Positions 17,001-25,644 are shown, numbered from the stretch's first letter. The stretch is 47,902 nt of DNA from Candidatus Kapaibacterium sp. (GCA_026390695.1 JAPLFL010000017.1:1-47902); one strand, 5' to 3'. Notes: generated from the letters alone by a model not told the origin. Numbers and translations are program-made.

Positions 17001-17490
17001 AATCATTTATGTATAACTTTTGACCATTAAACTTTTCAAAACGTTCAGCAGCAGTTCGGCAAGTTTCACCCTTGCCAAAAAGATATGTATATCGTTTCGG
17101 TTCAGTTTCTTTTTTCCCATCATAAGTTCTAATTTCACTTACATAACTAAACCGCCATTTTTTATCTTGAACAAAGACAATTAGCGCACCATCAACATCT
17201 TGATAAACCTGCTTTAAAAGATTTCTCAAACCAACTCTATTTTTTTCAATCCAAATACTCTGATTGACTTTAACTTCATAAACACCAATTAACCGCTCAT
17301 CAGCAGTTTCAAAATTACCCAATTCTAAGGCTGATTCAATATTTTCAGTCCATTCTTGATTGTCTTTTACAATTTGATTTGGACGGGCAAGAATATTTCT
17401 CACCCCAAATTTTTGTCTCAATACTTCAATCCATTTATCATGGCTGTATGGCTTTTCTAATATTTCAGTTTGTAAAGTTTTTCTATCCAT
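14062..17490 (-). CDS. Eco57I/type IIG-like restriction-modification enzyme
   Basis: 1142 residues. Residues ~60-80 (DERLIGVYEVKV, E72-x-K74) resemble the N-terminal nuclease site of type IIG enzymes. The methyltransferase part has motif I DPAIGSGAF (443-451), GVDIENGAV, and motif IV GNPPY (706-710), which defines an N6-adenine methylase; a ~100-residue charged, probably coiled-coil insertion (about 580-680) separates them. The C-terminal third (TSNKWMRAGYGENLR, then TaqI-like segments) is the target-recognition part. It overlaps the YhcG gene upstream by 8 bp and follows the helicase, so the three form an operon. It would methylate self DNA and cut unmodified DNA; specificity unknown. Confidence 0.9.
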   Translation of the reverse strand: MDRKTLQTEILEKPYSHDKWIEVLRQKFGVRNILARPNQIVKDNQEWTENIESALELGNFETADERLIGVYEVKVNQSIWIEKNRVGLRNLLKQVYQDVDGALIVFVQDKKWRFSYVSEIRTYDGKKETEPKRYTYLFGKGETCRTAAERFEKFNGQKLYINDLYEAFSVEKLNKEFFKSYKEYFEKFSYHLAKNAHNRKIILGNDIELEKGWKDINAKPIRDYTKKLLGRLVFLQFLQKKGWMGVPVEQAEWKNGDKKFIQSLYNNSQDKEHFHSKTLRTLFFETLNFKRTKDIAPTELGENIKIPYLNGGLFDTDISYTNVIDFPEELFGGLLDFFERYNFTIDENDPYDSEVGIDPEMLGHIFENLLEENREKGAFYTPKEIVHYMCHESLIEYLHTHLPNDKKEDIENFVRINKVSDALTEQRKAIQINKLLKDVKICDPAIGSGAFPMGLLKEIFDCRRLLYPHLRTSESFSPAEIKKEIIQNNIYGVDIENGAVEIARLRFWLALVVDEEKPQALPNLDYKIMQGNSLIESFEGVDLSKAAIMDEINITIYQQNIFNEPEVNYEFSNEDRLNIKSLIVDYFREEEKSRKEIIHRTIDKIVMNHIDKALESYENQLLIEIANFDQKLKNNTENLKDHQKKIYLEKCKEIKEIEKRKLLLSKKTESRKKLIEYENSTIRPYFLWHLFFADVFDKGGFDIVIGNPPYIQLQKDYGLLADLYENQNFQTFTRSGDIYSLFIEKGIDILKYSGFLSFITSNKWMRAGYGENLRHFLSSNTIPMKLVDFGGFKVFESATVDTNIIVVKKSSQVNQSNITYACNISTDFKINMSIEEYFDKHKQLMPKHSKDSWVISSNIEQRIKEKIEAIGTPLKDWDIKIYRGVLTGFNEAFIIDGKKKDELIAADPKNAEIIKPILRGRDIKRYKAEFADLWLINSHNGIKEKNIPRIDINKFPVIKKHLEDIELSRIAGLFGDNAKKAKGLFDREDQGDTSYNLRNCAYIEEFGKEKIVYPNMTQAPCFSYSNTLTFSNDKSFILTAEKIGIKFLLALLNSKATDFMLRQLCSGLGLKGLEVRKIFIENLPIPKIDKKEQKPFIDLVNIILDKKEQGKDSGKEEKEIDLMVYKLYDLTEEEIKIVEGRK

Positions 17491-18544
17491 TATTTTCTTC
17501 TTTTAGTGAGAGCATTTCAAATAATTGGTGGAATTTATCGGCAAGGACTTTTTTATTAATCATTTTTGTTTCATAGTCGGCTATCATAGCTGGAGAAATA
17601 TTTCTTGACATTGCATATTCAACAACTTCCGAATCTTTTCCTTTACATAGGAGAACACCAATACTTGGGTTTTCATGTGCCCTTTTAACATCTCTATCGA
17701 GTGCTTCAAGATAAAAGTTTAATTTTCCCAGAAACTCCGGTTCAAATTCGCTTATTTTCAATTCAAACAAAACCAAACATTGTAAATCTCTGTGAAAAAA
17801 GAGTAAGTCAGTATAATAATCTTTATTACCTACCTGTAATCGGTATTGATTCCCCATGTAAGTAAAACCTTTGCCAATTTCAAGAATGAATTTATGGAGA
17901 TTTTTGATTAATGCTGTTTCTAAATCATTTTCCGAAAATGGTTCTGGTAAGTCTAAGAACTCAAAGATATATGGCTCTTTGAATAAGTCCTTTGGTAATT
18001 GTGTCATCGTTGTTGACACAATTTGATTTGCAAGCATTGTTCTTTCAAAAACTGCTGTTTTGAGTTGACGCTCTACCTCCCTTACAGATAATTTTTCATT
18101 TGCTGCTTTAAGTAAATAGAAAAGTTTTTCTTCGGATGTTTTTGTTTTTGAAAGAATATGTAAATGAGCAGACCATTGAATTTGTGTCAACAGTGTTGAC
18201 ACAAATTTGACAACATTATCTTCATTGACATTCATTTGAAATTGAACAGTAGATAAAAAGGTAGGTTCAGAGTATGTTTCAAAGAATTGTTTCATCCGGT
18301 AGAGACCCCTACGATTGAATCCAGAAATACTTGGGAATCTATTTTGAATAAATTCAGCCAATAAGCCAACAGTTTTATCACCCCAAGAACCAGCAGAAAC
18401 TCTATCTGAAACTATTTTGCCAACATTAAAATGGAGCATTATCATTTCAACATTGACTTTACTGTAAGCTCTTGAGCGAGCTGCTTCTATCAATTTTACG
18501 ATATGTTCAAAATCAACTAAGAATGGTTCGATATAATTATTCAT
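17483..18544 (-). CDS. yhcG: YhcG/DUF1016 PD-(D/E)XK nuclease (second copy)
   Basis: 353 residues with the same two-part design as the first copy: helical DUF1016 N-terminus (FNVGKIVSDRVSAGSWGDKT, FNRRGLYRMKQFFETY) and a C-terminal nuclease fold with YYTDLLFFHRDLQCLVLFEL followed by K, giving the D...ExK pattern. It has an extra segment around residues 95-125 (FQMNVNEDNVVKFVSTLLTQ). It starts 12 bp after the helicase stop and overlaps the methylase start by 8 bp, so it is an integral part of this operon rather than appended cargo. A role in DNA targeting or cleavage is inferred. Confidence 0.9.
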   Translation of the reverse strand: MNNYIEPFLVDFEHIVKLIEAARSRAYSKVNVEMIMLHFNVGKIVSDRVSAGSWGDKTVGLLAEFIQNRFPSISGFNRRGLYRMKQFFETYSEPTFLSTVQFQMNVNEDNVVKFVSTLLTQIQWSAHLHILSKTKTSEEKLFYLLKAANEKLSVREVERQLKTAVFERTMLANQIVSTTMTQLPKDLFKEPYIFEFLDLPEPFSENDLETALIKNLHKFILEIGKGFTYMGNQYRLQVGNKDYYTDLLFFHRDLQCLVLFELKISEFEPEFLGKLNFYLEALDRDVKRAHENPSIGVLLCKGKDSEVVEYAMSRNISPAMIADYETKMINKKVLADKFHQLFEMLSLKEENNG

Positions 18545-18556
18545 ACGAAATATTGA

Positions 18557-21500
18557 TTATTGAATAAATGTTTCGGTTAAAACAATGTCCGGTGAAATAT
18601 TAAAGTCTATTTCTGTTTGTTGTTCAGGAGTTTCAATCTCGTTGTCGGAAATTGCATCATACTTCTTGGCAATCATCAGAAGTAAATTATCAAGTTGAGC
18701 ATAAGTAATTTTCTTCTTATCAAATTGTAATTTGAATTTTTTAATTTCATTAGGAAGAGGCGTAAATGTGCCTTTATCAATTAAATCAATCATTTTTGAA
18801 CAAGCTGTTTTGACATCTTGATTTTTAGTTAGTGCTCTAATATCTCGTAAAAATTTTCTTGCTTGAGTAGAAATTGCATCAGCTTTATCTGTTGGAGCAA
18901 TTATTTCAGTTGAAGCACCGAAAAAGTCCTTTTCGAATAAATCTAATGCCGATTCAACATGGCTATAATGGTGTTCAGGAATATCAAACCCCGGTTCGCT
19001 CGAATTTGCTTCAAAATATTGAGCCGCTTCCAAAAAAGTTAAGTAATTAACTGTTTTATTACTATCAACTAAATAAAATTCCATTTTATAAGGTGATTTC
19101 AAGAAAACAACTGTACTTTCAGTAATATCTTGTTTTATTACATTCTTAATATTTCTGGCAGTACGTGCTTTCATAGGAAATTGTTTTATCCTTTTGAACT
19201 CCTTCGGGTGATTATCTTTGAACTCTCTGATAAATCGTAAAAATTGTAATCTTTTATCTTCATCATCTTTCATTCCTTCTTTAAACAATTCAAATTGCTC
19301 AACCATTTCTTCATGTGTATAAATTTTTGCATCTTCACCAAAAGCAGAATGGAAGCCTTGAAGTTTAACTAAAGCGTTGCTATACAATTTTATTTCTTCG
19401 TCGCCTTCATCAGACGGATAAAAATTGTAATTATAAATTACACCAGCTACACTGCCAATTCGATTAACTCTACCAATACGCTGCATAAGTCTGGTAGCAT
19501 TCCAAGGAGTATCATAGTTTACAATAACGTTGGCTCGATGCAGATTGACACCTTCAGAAAGAACATCGGTTGTGATGAGTATTTTATAATCATCTTTTTT
19601 ATTACCAGTAAAATTAGCATCAAAGTTCTCCTGTATCGTCTCAAATTTCTTTTTCCTATTTTTTGATGAAATATTTAAAACTTTGGTATTAAGATGTGAT
19701 TCAATTTTGTTTTCTAAATAATCAGCAGTATCGGTACTCTCCGTAAAAATTACAAGTAAGCCTGTTGGATTCTTTGTTTCATCAAGTAGTTCTTCATCTA
19801 ATGCTTTAAAAAAGGCTTCTAATTTGGGGTCTTCTTCAATTTTAGACCATTTAATTATAAGTTTTTCGAGTAAATCACTGTCTTTTTTAAGCCCGTCAAT
19901 AAACCCAGATTCAAAATCATCAGGTGTAAAAATATTATTTCTGGGTTTTTCAATACTTAGGTCTAAAATCAATTTCTCAATTCTTTCAATTGAAAACCCT
20001 TTTTCCATTAAGTCATTTATTCGTAAATCAGGAGCTATAAGGACTCTGCCTTTGTTAAACATTTCAATCATTCTATCCGTTGCATTTTTGAAGTTTTGCA
20101 AAGATATTTTAAAGGCTGTAAAACTACTCTCTAAGCGCTTTATCATCATTGTTTTCATTATTCCTGCCAGAGATTCAGAAACTAAAACTGCTTGCTCATA
20201 ATAATTTTCTCGGAGTTCAGTTTTTAAAAATCTTATTGCTTGATAACGATAATAACATATCCTATTTTCTTCAGTTAATGTAGCCACCGTATTGAAAAAA
20301 AGTTTGCTAAGTTTCACACTTAGTTTATAAATTTTAGGCAGTGGTGGCGCAATTTCAGGGAATATTATACCTTGAGCTTTTAAATCTTCGAGATATTTCG
20401 GATAATTAGATAAATCTTTACGTGTTCTTCTAACGGTAATATTTGAAATAACCTTTTCTCTGATAGAGCTATACATTTCTTTAATACGTGAAATATCAGG
20501 GGCATCGCTTTTCATTATTTCACGATATTCCCTGATTTTAGCTCCAAAAAAACTTTGAAGGTTGGTTGTAGGCAAAGTGCTTCTTCTGGCATCTTGAAAA
20601 AGTAATAATTGATAATACAAATCTTGAGGTCTATTATTCAAAGGAGTTGCAGAAATTAATATGACTTTCTTTTTAGTTCCTGAGATTAATCCATCCCCAT
20701 TTCTTGGAGCTTTACAAATTCTTTGCAGGAAACCAAAAGCATCCGCAGTATGACTCCTATATCTATGAGCTTCGTCAACAAGAATTAAATCATAGTCTTC
20801 TTTAGCCCAGTAATTTAAGTCTTCACCTTTAACTATTTTTTCTAATCTTCCATTTGAAATAAATTTTGTATGCCTGTCAATACCAAATTGGCGAAATGTT
20901 GTTTTCCAGTTCTTTTCAATTGCAGGAGGATAAACAACCAGAATTTTTGTATTTAGTGAACCATTAGCAATAAGAAATCTTTTGGCTATCATGGCGGCTA
21001 CAACTGTTTTACCTAAACCAACAACATCAGCCAAAAAGAAGCCATTATGTTCAAGCAACATCTGAAAACCTTGATTTACAGCGTCTATCTGGTAGCTTAA
21101 CTTTTTATAAGTTTTAGGTAAGTCGCCAACGGTATCAGGGTCATAATCAATATTCTTCCCAAAATATTCAATTAAAAACTTAATATAAATCTCATAAGGA
21201 GTAAATTTCTGACCAATGTGTGTCTTCTTTTTAAATTCTTCAATATCATGTGGAAGTATAGAAGTTGATTCTTCCCAGAGTGTTTGAAATTCTTTTATTG
21301 TAAAATCAACATCATCATAGTCTTTAAGTTCAACATTCAACTCATAATTTGGAGATTTTTTAATACCTAAACCAGCTTCAGTCAGGTTAGAAGAACCCAT
21401 AATAACTCTGCCATCACTGTGTTCGCTATGATTTTCTGGAAGGAATAAGTAAAACTTAGCATGTATTGTTTTTGAGTTATGTGCCCGAACTTCAATTCTA

Positions 21501-21859
21501 CCGGATATTAAGTCATCAATAAATTGTAGAATTCCTTTTTCAACTTCACTTGAATATTTTGCTTCTTTTATATCTTGGACAAACCACTTGAGAAATTCTT
21601 CCTTTGTTTTATCTTCATCACCAAAATATAAAAGCCCTTTTCTCTGTGCTTCAGCAAACATTTGGTCAACATTTATTCCAACCAATATCTTAATACTTTT
21701 TACATTTGCTAAATAACTTTGTAATTTAAAATAACCTGATGAACGGAAATAGCCTACGACAGCATGAAAAGCATACAAATCTTTCATGTTTTCAACTATG
21801 CCTATGAACTTATCGAATAAGTTCCTTTCATTACTATTCGTGAAAAATTTTGAGGGCAT
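18557..21859 (-). CDS. PLD-SNF2 helicase of a defence operon
   Basis: 1100 residues. The N-terminus is a phospholipase D-like nuclease domain: IHAKFYLF with HxK at 133-135 and GSSNLTEAG at 155-163. Then a SNF2-type superfamily 2 helicase: Walker A VVGLGKT (about 279-285), DEAHRYR, SATPLNNRPQDLYYQL, and C-terminal DVLSEGVNL and QRIGRVNRIG. One PLD motif is visible, so it may act as a dimer. The order helicase, YhcG, Eco57I-type enzyme, with 12-bp gap and 8-bp overlap, marks a restriction-like defence operon. It has a DISARM-like flavour (helicase plus adenine methylase plus PLD) but DrmA and DrmB are absent. It is the first gene; its promoter must lie right of 21860. Confidence 0.9.
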   Translation of the reverse strand: MPSKFFTNSNERNLFDKFIGIVENMKDLYAFHAVVGYFRSSGYFKLQSYLANVKSIKILVGINVDQMFAEAQRKGLLYFGDEDKTKEEFLKWFVQDIKEAKYSSEVEKGILQFIDDLISGRIEVRAHNSKTIHAKFYLFLPENHSEHSDGRVIMGSSNLTEAGLGIKKSPNYELNVELKDYDDVDFTIKEFQTLWEESTSILPHDIEEFKKKTHIGQKFTPYEIYIKFLIEYFGKNIDYDPDTVGDLPKTYKKLSYQIDAVNQGFQMLLEHNGFFLADVVGLGKTVVAAMIAKRFLIANGSLNTKILVVYPPAIEKNWKTTFRQFGIDRHTKFISNGRLEKIVKGEDLNYWAKEDYDLILVDEAHRYRSHTADAFGFLQRICKAPRNGDGLISGTKKKVILISATPLNNRPQDLYYQLLLFQDARRSTLPTTNLQSFFGAKIREYREIMKSDAPDISRIKEMYSSIREKVISNITVRRTRKDLSNYPKYLEDLKAQGIIFPEIAPPLPKIYKLSVKLSKLFFNTVATLTEENRICYYRYQAIRFLKTELRENYYEQAVLVSESLAGIMKTMMIKRLESSFTAFKISLQNFKNATDRMIEMFNKGRVLIAPDLRINDLMEKGFSIERIEKLILDLSIEKPRNNIFTPDDFESGFIDGLKKDSDLLEKLIIKWSKIEEDPKLEAFFKALDEELLDETKNPTGLLVIFTESTDTADYLENKIESHLNTKVLNISSKNRKKKFETIQENFDANFTGNKKDDYKILITTDVLSEGVNLHRANVIVNYDTPWNATRLMQRIGRVNRIGSVAGVIYNYNFYPSDEGDEEIKLYSNALVKLQGFHSAFGEDAKIYTHEEMVEQFELFKEGMKDDEDKRLQFLRFIREFKDNHPKEFKRIKQFPMKARTARNIKNVIKQDITESTVVFLKSPYKMEFYLVDSNKTVNYLTFLEAAQYFEANSSEPGFDIPEHHYSHVESALDLFEKDFFGASTEIIAPTDKADAISTQARKFLRDIRALTKNQDVKTACSKMIDLIDKGTFTPLPNEIKKFKLQFDKKKITYAQLDNLLLMIAKKYDAISDNEIETPEQQTEIDFNISPDIVLTETFIQ

Positions 21860-22484
21860 TGATTCTCCTAAACTTATTTCAATTCAATTTCAAATACACT
21901 ATTCCAATATACAAAATTACGGAATATATTTTACTTTATCACCACTGAAAGCCATTTTGTTGAAAAATAATTGAAAAAAAATCATAAGATAAAATATATA
22001 ACTCTCCTTTCTTTAATTCTACAATCTTTTCGACCTCTTGTATAAACAATTACTACTGTATATTCTAATTTATACATCCGCCCCGAAAAACTTTTCCTAA
22101 GATTTTGAATTAATAATGAGCCTCTATACATATAGCATCAGATAAAGTATTGATAGGTAACAGCTCTATACATATATCTCCATCATGTTTGTCGAATAAT
22201 CCTCAATTACGTCCATATCCTTCAGAGATGCCACGTCTGTATAAATGAACCTATTTCAAATTTTCATTTTTGGACGAAATTACTCAAATTATTTTTATGT
22301 TTTTGAAAATACCTTATGTTTGTTATTCGAGATTTTTCATTACTTTTAAATGCTTGTAAAATAATGTATTTAATTGTATTTTTCGCTTGTATCTTTCGGT
22401 TCTTTTTTGTAAGTTAGAAACAAGTTTTTACTACATAAAAACACACTTAATCAAATTATTTATAATCATTTAGGAGCATTTATA
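21860..22484. other. Gene-free stretch upstream of the defence operon
   Basis: About 620 AT-rich bases with no credible gene. It must hold the leftward promoter of the helicase operon and the rightward promoter of the small ORF at 22485, but I cannot assign either. A direct repeat CTCTATACATATA occurs near 22122 and 22172. Confidence 0.4.
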
Positions 22485-22658
22485 ATGAAAAATGAACCAA
22501 CAAAACCACTTCAATCCAAATTCAAAAAAGTTGAGATTGAAAAGACCGATGATGCTAATAATTCATCCGCTGGTTTTTCTAAATTTTCAGGCTTTTGCAT
22601 TAAATATATCAAAATAAACACAATTAAAGCAATCTTACACATCATAAAAGCATTCTAA
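22485..22658 (+). CDS. Possible small peptide gene (57 aa)
   Basis: ATG at 22485 is preceded by TAGGAG (22471-22476) at good spacing. The peptide MKNEPTKPLQSKFKKVEIEK continues with an acidic/polar middle (TDDANNSSAG) and a hydrophobic-basic end (IKYIKINTIKAILHIIKAF). The layout is a charged leader followed by a different core, so a peptide precursor is conceivable, but no processing or modification enzyme is nearby. It ends 11 bp before the 21-bp hairpin array that could terminate it. Codon content is plausible but the short length makes the call uncertain. Confidence 0.45.
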   Translation: MKNEPTKPLQSKFKKVEIEKTDDANNSSAGFSKFSGFCIKYIKINTIKAILHIIKAF

Positions 22659-22668
22659 TTTTTAATCA

Positions 22669-22848
22669 GAGATGTCTTTTTTCCTTCCTGAGACATCTTT
22701 TCTCTCGTCCGAGATGTCTTTTTTTCTTCCTGAGACATCTTTTTTCTCGTCTGAGATGTCTTTTCTCCAGTCTGAGGCATCTTTATTCCCATCTAAGATG
22801 TCTTACAAACAAAAAAAGACATCTTTCTTGTGAGTAAAGACGTCTTTT
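22669..22848. repeat. 21-bp array (type C) that folds into hairpins
   Basis: Six 21-bp units at 22669, 22690, 22711, 22732, 22753 and 22774 alternate between GAGATGTCTT and GAGACATCTT. GATGTC and GACATC are reverse complements, so neighbouring units pair as AGATGTCT/AGACATCT stems. The array closes with a longer stem AAGATGTCTT ... AAGACATCTT (about 22796-22825) and a short AAAGACGTCTTT. T-runs follow most stems. It lies between two convergent genes and could terminate transcription from both sides. Confidence 0.8.
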
Positions 22849-22898
22849 ATTTTGAAATTATTGTAAGAGATGGAAATATTTTTTCAATATTTTATTTT

Positions 22899-23267
22899 TT
22901 AGAAAGGAGTTATAAACCATGACATATTAGGATATGGGAAAAATGTAGTTGCAAAATCCATTACAACTAAATCATGATCATGTTCATTCCATTGGTTGTT
23001 CGTAATTCCATTAATCACAGTTATATCTTGTATAGCTCTTGAAGTTATTTTATTACTATCGCAACAAAGAGCTAATGAAAATATTCTACCGGAAAAATCT
23101 TTTTTAAAGTAGAAGCATTTTTCGCCTGTACACCCATCACCAGCAGCATTATGATTTGTCTGGCTTTGATTATCAATAGTCCAGCCACTATTTAACATGT
23201 TCATTATAGATTGAACAACTGTAATTGGATTATTTACATTAAGTTCAAAATTCTTAACTTGTCCCAT
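22899..23267 (-). CDS. Hypothetical protein
   Basis: 122 residues, start preceded by AAAGGAATAAAGA. There is no signal peptide or membrane helix. Four Cys fall in the middle (GDGCTGEKCFYFKKDFSG, LALCCDSNK) and the end is aromatic (FFPYPNMSWFITPF). Probably a compact alpha/beta protein; I do not recognise a family. It follows the large surface-protein gene on the same strand by 63 bp, but with no sign of shared function. Confidence 0.55.
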   Translation of the reverse strand: MGQVKNFELNVNNPITVVQSIMNMLNSGWTIDNQSQTNHNAAGDGCTGEKCFYFKKDFSGRIFSLALCCDSNKITSRAIQDITVINGITNNQWNEHDHDLVVMDFATTFFPYPNMSWFITPF

Positions 23268-23330
23268 TCTTTATTCCTTTTAAAATTGATAAAACCCTTA
23301 AATTATATAGTTATTCTATATTAATCCTAT

Positions 23331-25478
23331 TTATATTATTCTTTTAAAAACATACCAGCCACCAAAGCCGGCAAATAAAATAATCATTGCAATAAGTCCC
23401 CACTCCGGCAAAGTTGGAATAGTTGTAAATGCAATTTGACTACCATATCCAGTACCAGCACTGTTAGTTGCATAAGCTCGGACATGATAAACAGTGCCGG
23501 GGTTCAAACCGGATATTGTGCTTGAAAATGTACCAATTCCGCTTCCATCAGTTGTTTTACTATCTGCTATTGTTGGATTTCCCGATGTATTCCAACAAAT
23601 ACCTCTTGCGGTAACTGTTGCACTTCCATCGCTTGTTACATTTCCGCCACTGCTGGCTGTTGTATTTTGTATGTTTGTTATTGAAGTAGTATTAACTGTA
23701 GGAGCTAAAGTAGATATATGAGTAAATAAACCATAGTAACCTAATGCTGCAAATATATTCGAGCCATAATTAAATATATTTGTAACACTACTAGTATAAT
23801 CTGCATTATACATAATAATGGTCCAATTGCTTCCATTGTTCGTTGAATAATAGATTCCATTTTCCGTACCTGCATAAATATTAGAACCAGAAGCTATTAA
23901 GGATGTAACTCTTAAATCACCGAAACCAGTAATAACTTGGGTCCAATTACTTCCATTATTTGTTGAATAAAAAACTCCAGCGCCATAAGTTCCAGCATAA
24001 ATATATGAACCTGAGACCGCTAAACTTGCAACATTTAAATTAGACAGACCATTATTAACCTGTGTCCAATTGCTCCCATTATCAGAAGTATAATAAACAC
24101 CTCCGCCATTAGTACCTGCAAAAACATTGGAACCAGAAATACACAGAGCTTTGACATCAGTATTCGTTAGACCATTATTAACTTGTGTCCAATTGTTCCC
24201 ATTATCAGTTGAATAAAAAACTCCCCCTCCATTGTAGGTTCCAGCAAAAATATTTGAATTCAAATTTACTATACTTAAAACATATAAATTTGATAAACCA
24301 TTGTTTTTCTGAGACCAATTGGTTCCGTTATTAGTTGAATAATATATACCTCCACCCCAGGTTCCGGCGTATATATTTGAACCTGACAACATAAAACAAC
24401 TAACATTAGTGTTAGATAAACCATTATTAACCTGAGCCCAGTTGTTACCATTATTTGTTGAAAAAAATACTCCGCCATTTCTTGTACCAGCAAAAATATT
24501 AGTACCTGAAGCAATTCCACAATATATAATACTTGGACTAACTAATCCGTTATTCAATGTATACCAACTATTTCCATTATTTGATGAAGCAAAAAGACCA
24601 TCATCTGTTCCTACAAATATTTTAGAATTAGTAGCTCCTATTGATTTTATTATTGTATTTGATAAACCACTACTAATATGTGACCAACTTCCACCATTAT
24701 TTGACGAATAAAATACTCCGCCTCCATTTGTACCTGCAAATAAATTTGAACCTGAAATTGCTAAACTTAAAATATCTGAATTTGTTAAACCACTGCTAAT
24801 TTGAGTCCAATTACTTCCAAAGTCGGTAGAATAAAAAACTCCACTACTATAAGTTCCAACATATATATTAGTACCAAAAACCATTGAACATCGAATATTT
24901 AAATCTGTTAAACCATTATTAACTTGAGTCCAATTGCTTCCATAATTTGTTGAAAGATACATCCCGTTTCCCCAAGTACCTGCAAAAACTTTTGTACCAT
25001 TTAAAACTAAGGAAGTTACAGTCATACCTATTAAATCATTAGTAACATCTGACCAATTTGAACCATTATTAGAAGAATAGGCTACAAAATGTGCATCACC
25101 ATATGTAAAAATGTCAGTACCATTCGCAGTAATTAGAGTTGTACTCCATCCAGAGCGATTAGTAAAACTCCAGTTCAAACCATTGTCAGTGGAATAACAT
25201 AAAGCTCTACCATACGTCCCTTCATAAATATTTGAACCAGAAACAGCCAAACCCTGGATTTGAACAGAAATGGGACTATTTACATTTGTCCAATTTGTAC
25301 CATCATCTGTTGATAGAAAAACACCACCTCCCCATGAACCAATATAAATATTAGAACCAGAAACAACAATATTATTTGCTGGAAAAGCCTGATAGGTCAA
25401 ATTCCAATCCCAATAGCATTTAGCAAAATTCAAATTTACTAAAAGAAAGAAATAAATTAAATAGAACAATCTAAACAT
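23331..25478 (-). CDS. Secreted beta-propeller repeat protein with IPTL-CTERM tail
   Basis: 715 residues from ATG 25478, chosen because it follows AGAGGTTATT and opens with a signal peptide (MFRLFYLIYFFLLVNLNFAK). The body is about fourteen ~45-residue repeats of the form SGSNIFAGTNGGGVFYSTNN-G-NWTQVNNGLSN, which match BNR/Asp-box blades as in sortilin/Vps10-like propellers. After residue ~600 there is one fibronectin-like domain (GNVTSDGSATVTARGICWNT ... GTVYHVRAYATNSAGTGYGS). The end, TIPTLPEWGLIAMIILFAGF then a basic KR, is an IPTL-CTERM surface-sorting signal. It is probably exposed on the cell surface. Its leader is unusually structured (see 25497-25644). Confidence 0.85.
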   Translation of the reverse strand: MFRLFYLIYFFLLVNLNFAKCYWDWNLTYQAFPANNIVVSGSNIYIGSWGGGVFLSTDDGTNWTNVNSPISVQIQGLAVSGSNIYEGTYGRALCYSTDNGLNWSFTNRSGWSTTLITANGTDIFTYGDAHFVAYSSNNGSNWSDVTNDLIGMTVTSLVLNGTKVFAGTWGNGMYLSTNYGSNWTQVNNGLTDLNIRCSMVFGTNIYVGTYSSGVFYSTDFGSNWTQISSGLTNSDILSLAISGSNLFAGTNGGGVFYSSNNGGSWSHISSGLSNTIIKSIGATNSKIFVGTDDGLFASSNNGNSWYTLNNGLVSPSIIYCGIASGTNIFAGTRNGGVFFSTNNGNNWAQVNNGLSNTNVSCFMLSGSNIYAGTWGGGIYYSTNNGTNWSQKNNGLSNLYVLSIVNLNSNIFAGTYNGGGVFYSTDNGNNWTQVNNGLTNTDVKALCISGSNVFAGTNGGGVYYTSDNGSNWTQVNNGLSNLNVASLAVSGSYIYAGTYGAGVFYSTNNGSNWTQVITGFGDLRVTSLIASGSNIYAGTENGIYYSTNNGSNWTIIMYNADYTSSVTNIFNYGSNIFAALGYYGLFTHISTLAPTVNTTSITNIQNTTASSGGNVTSDGSATVTARGICWNTSGNPTIADSKTTDGSGIGTFSSTISGLNPGTVYHVRAYATNSAGTGYGSQIAFTTIPTLPEWGLIAMIILFAGFGGWYVFKRII

Positions 25479-25496
25479 AATAACCTCTATATATAT

Positions 25497-25644
25497 AAAA
25501 AAAGGGCATTTCCATTGAATTTTGCCCTTCGTAGAGGTATCGACCAAGAAACCCGTTATAAGATGCAAAAAGGAAACGCCCCGTGTTCGGGACGTGCCTC
25601 TATTGCCGCTCTTATAACTCCATTTGGTCGATTTTACTACGAAG
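25497..25644 (-). promoter_or_regulatory. Structured leader with intrinsic terminator (candidate attenuator)
   Basis: On the minus strand, three stem segments are nested: CTACGAAG (25637-25644) with CTTCGTAG (25527-25534), TTGGTCGAT with ATCGACCAA, and CTTATAAC with GTTATAAG, enclosing an inner CGTCCCG/CGGGGCG hairpin. It is followed at once by GGGCA ... TGCCC (25527-25504) and seven Ts (25503-25497), a proper intrinsic terminator just 19 bp before the surface-protein ATG. The outer stem and terminator share one base, so they could compete. It does not match a riboswitch class that I know. A palindromic mobile element is the alternative. Confidence 0.55.

Noticed and set aside
14062-21859. 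Complete DISARM or BREX system.
   Set aside because: DrmA/DrmB and PglZ/BrxC/BrxL are absent; only the helicase/methylase/PLD theme is shared.
22669-22848. CRISPR array.
   Set aside because: Units are contiguous 21-mers without unique spacers, and no cas genes are present anywhere in the window.
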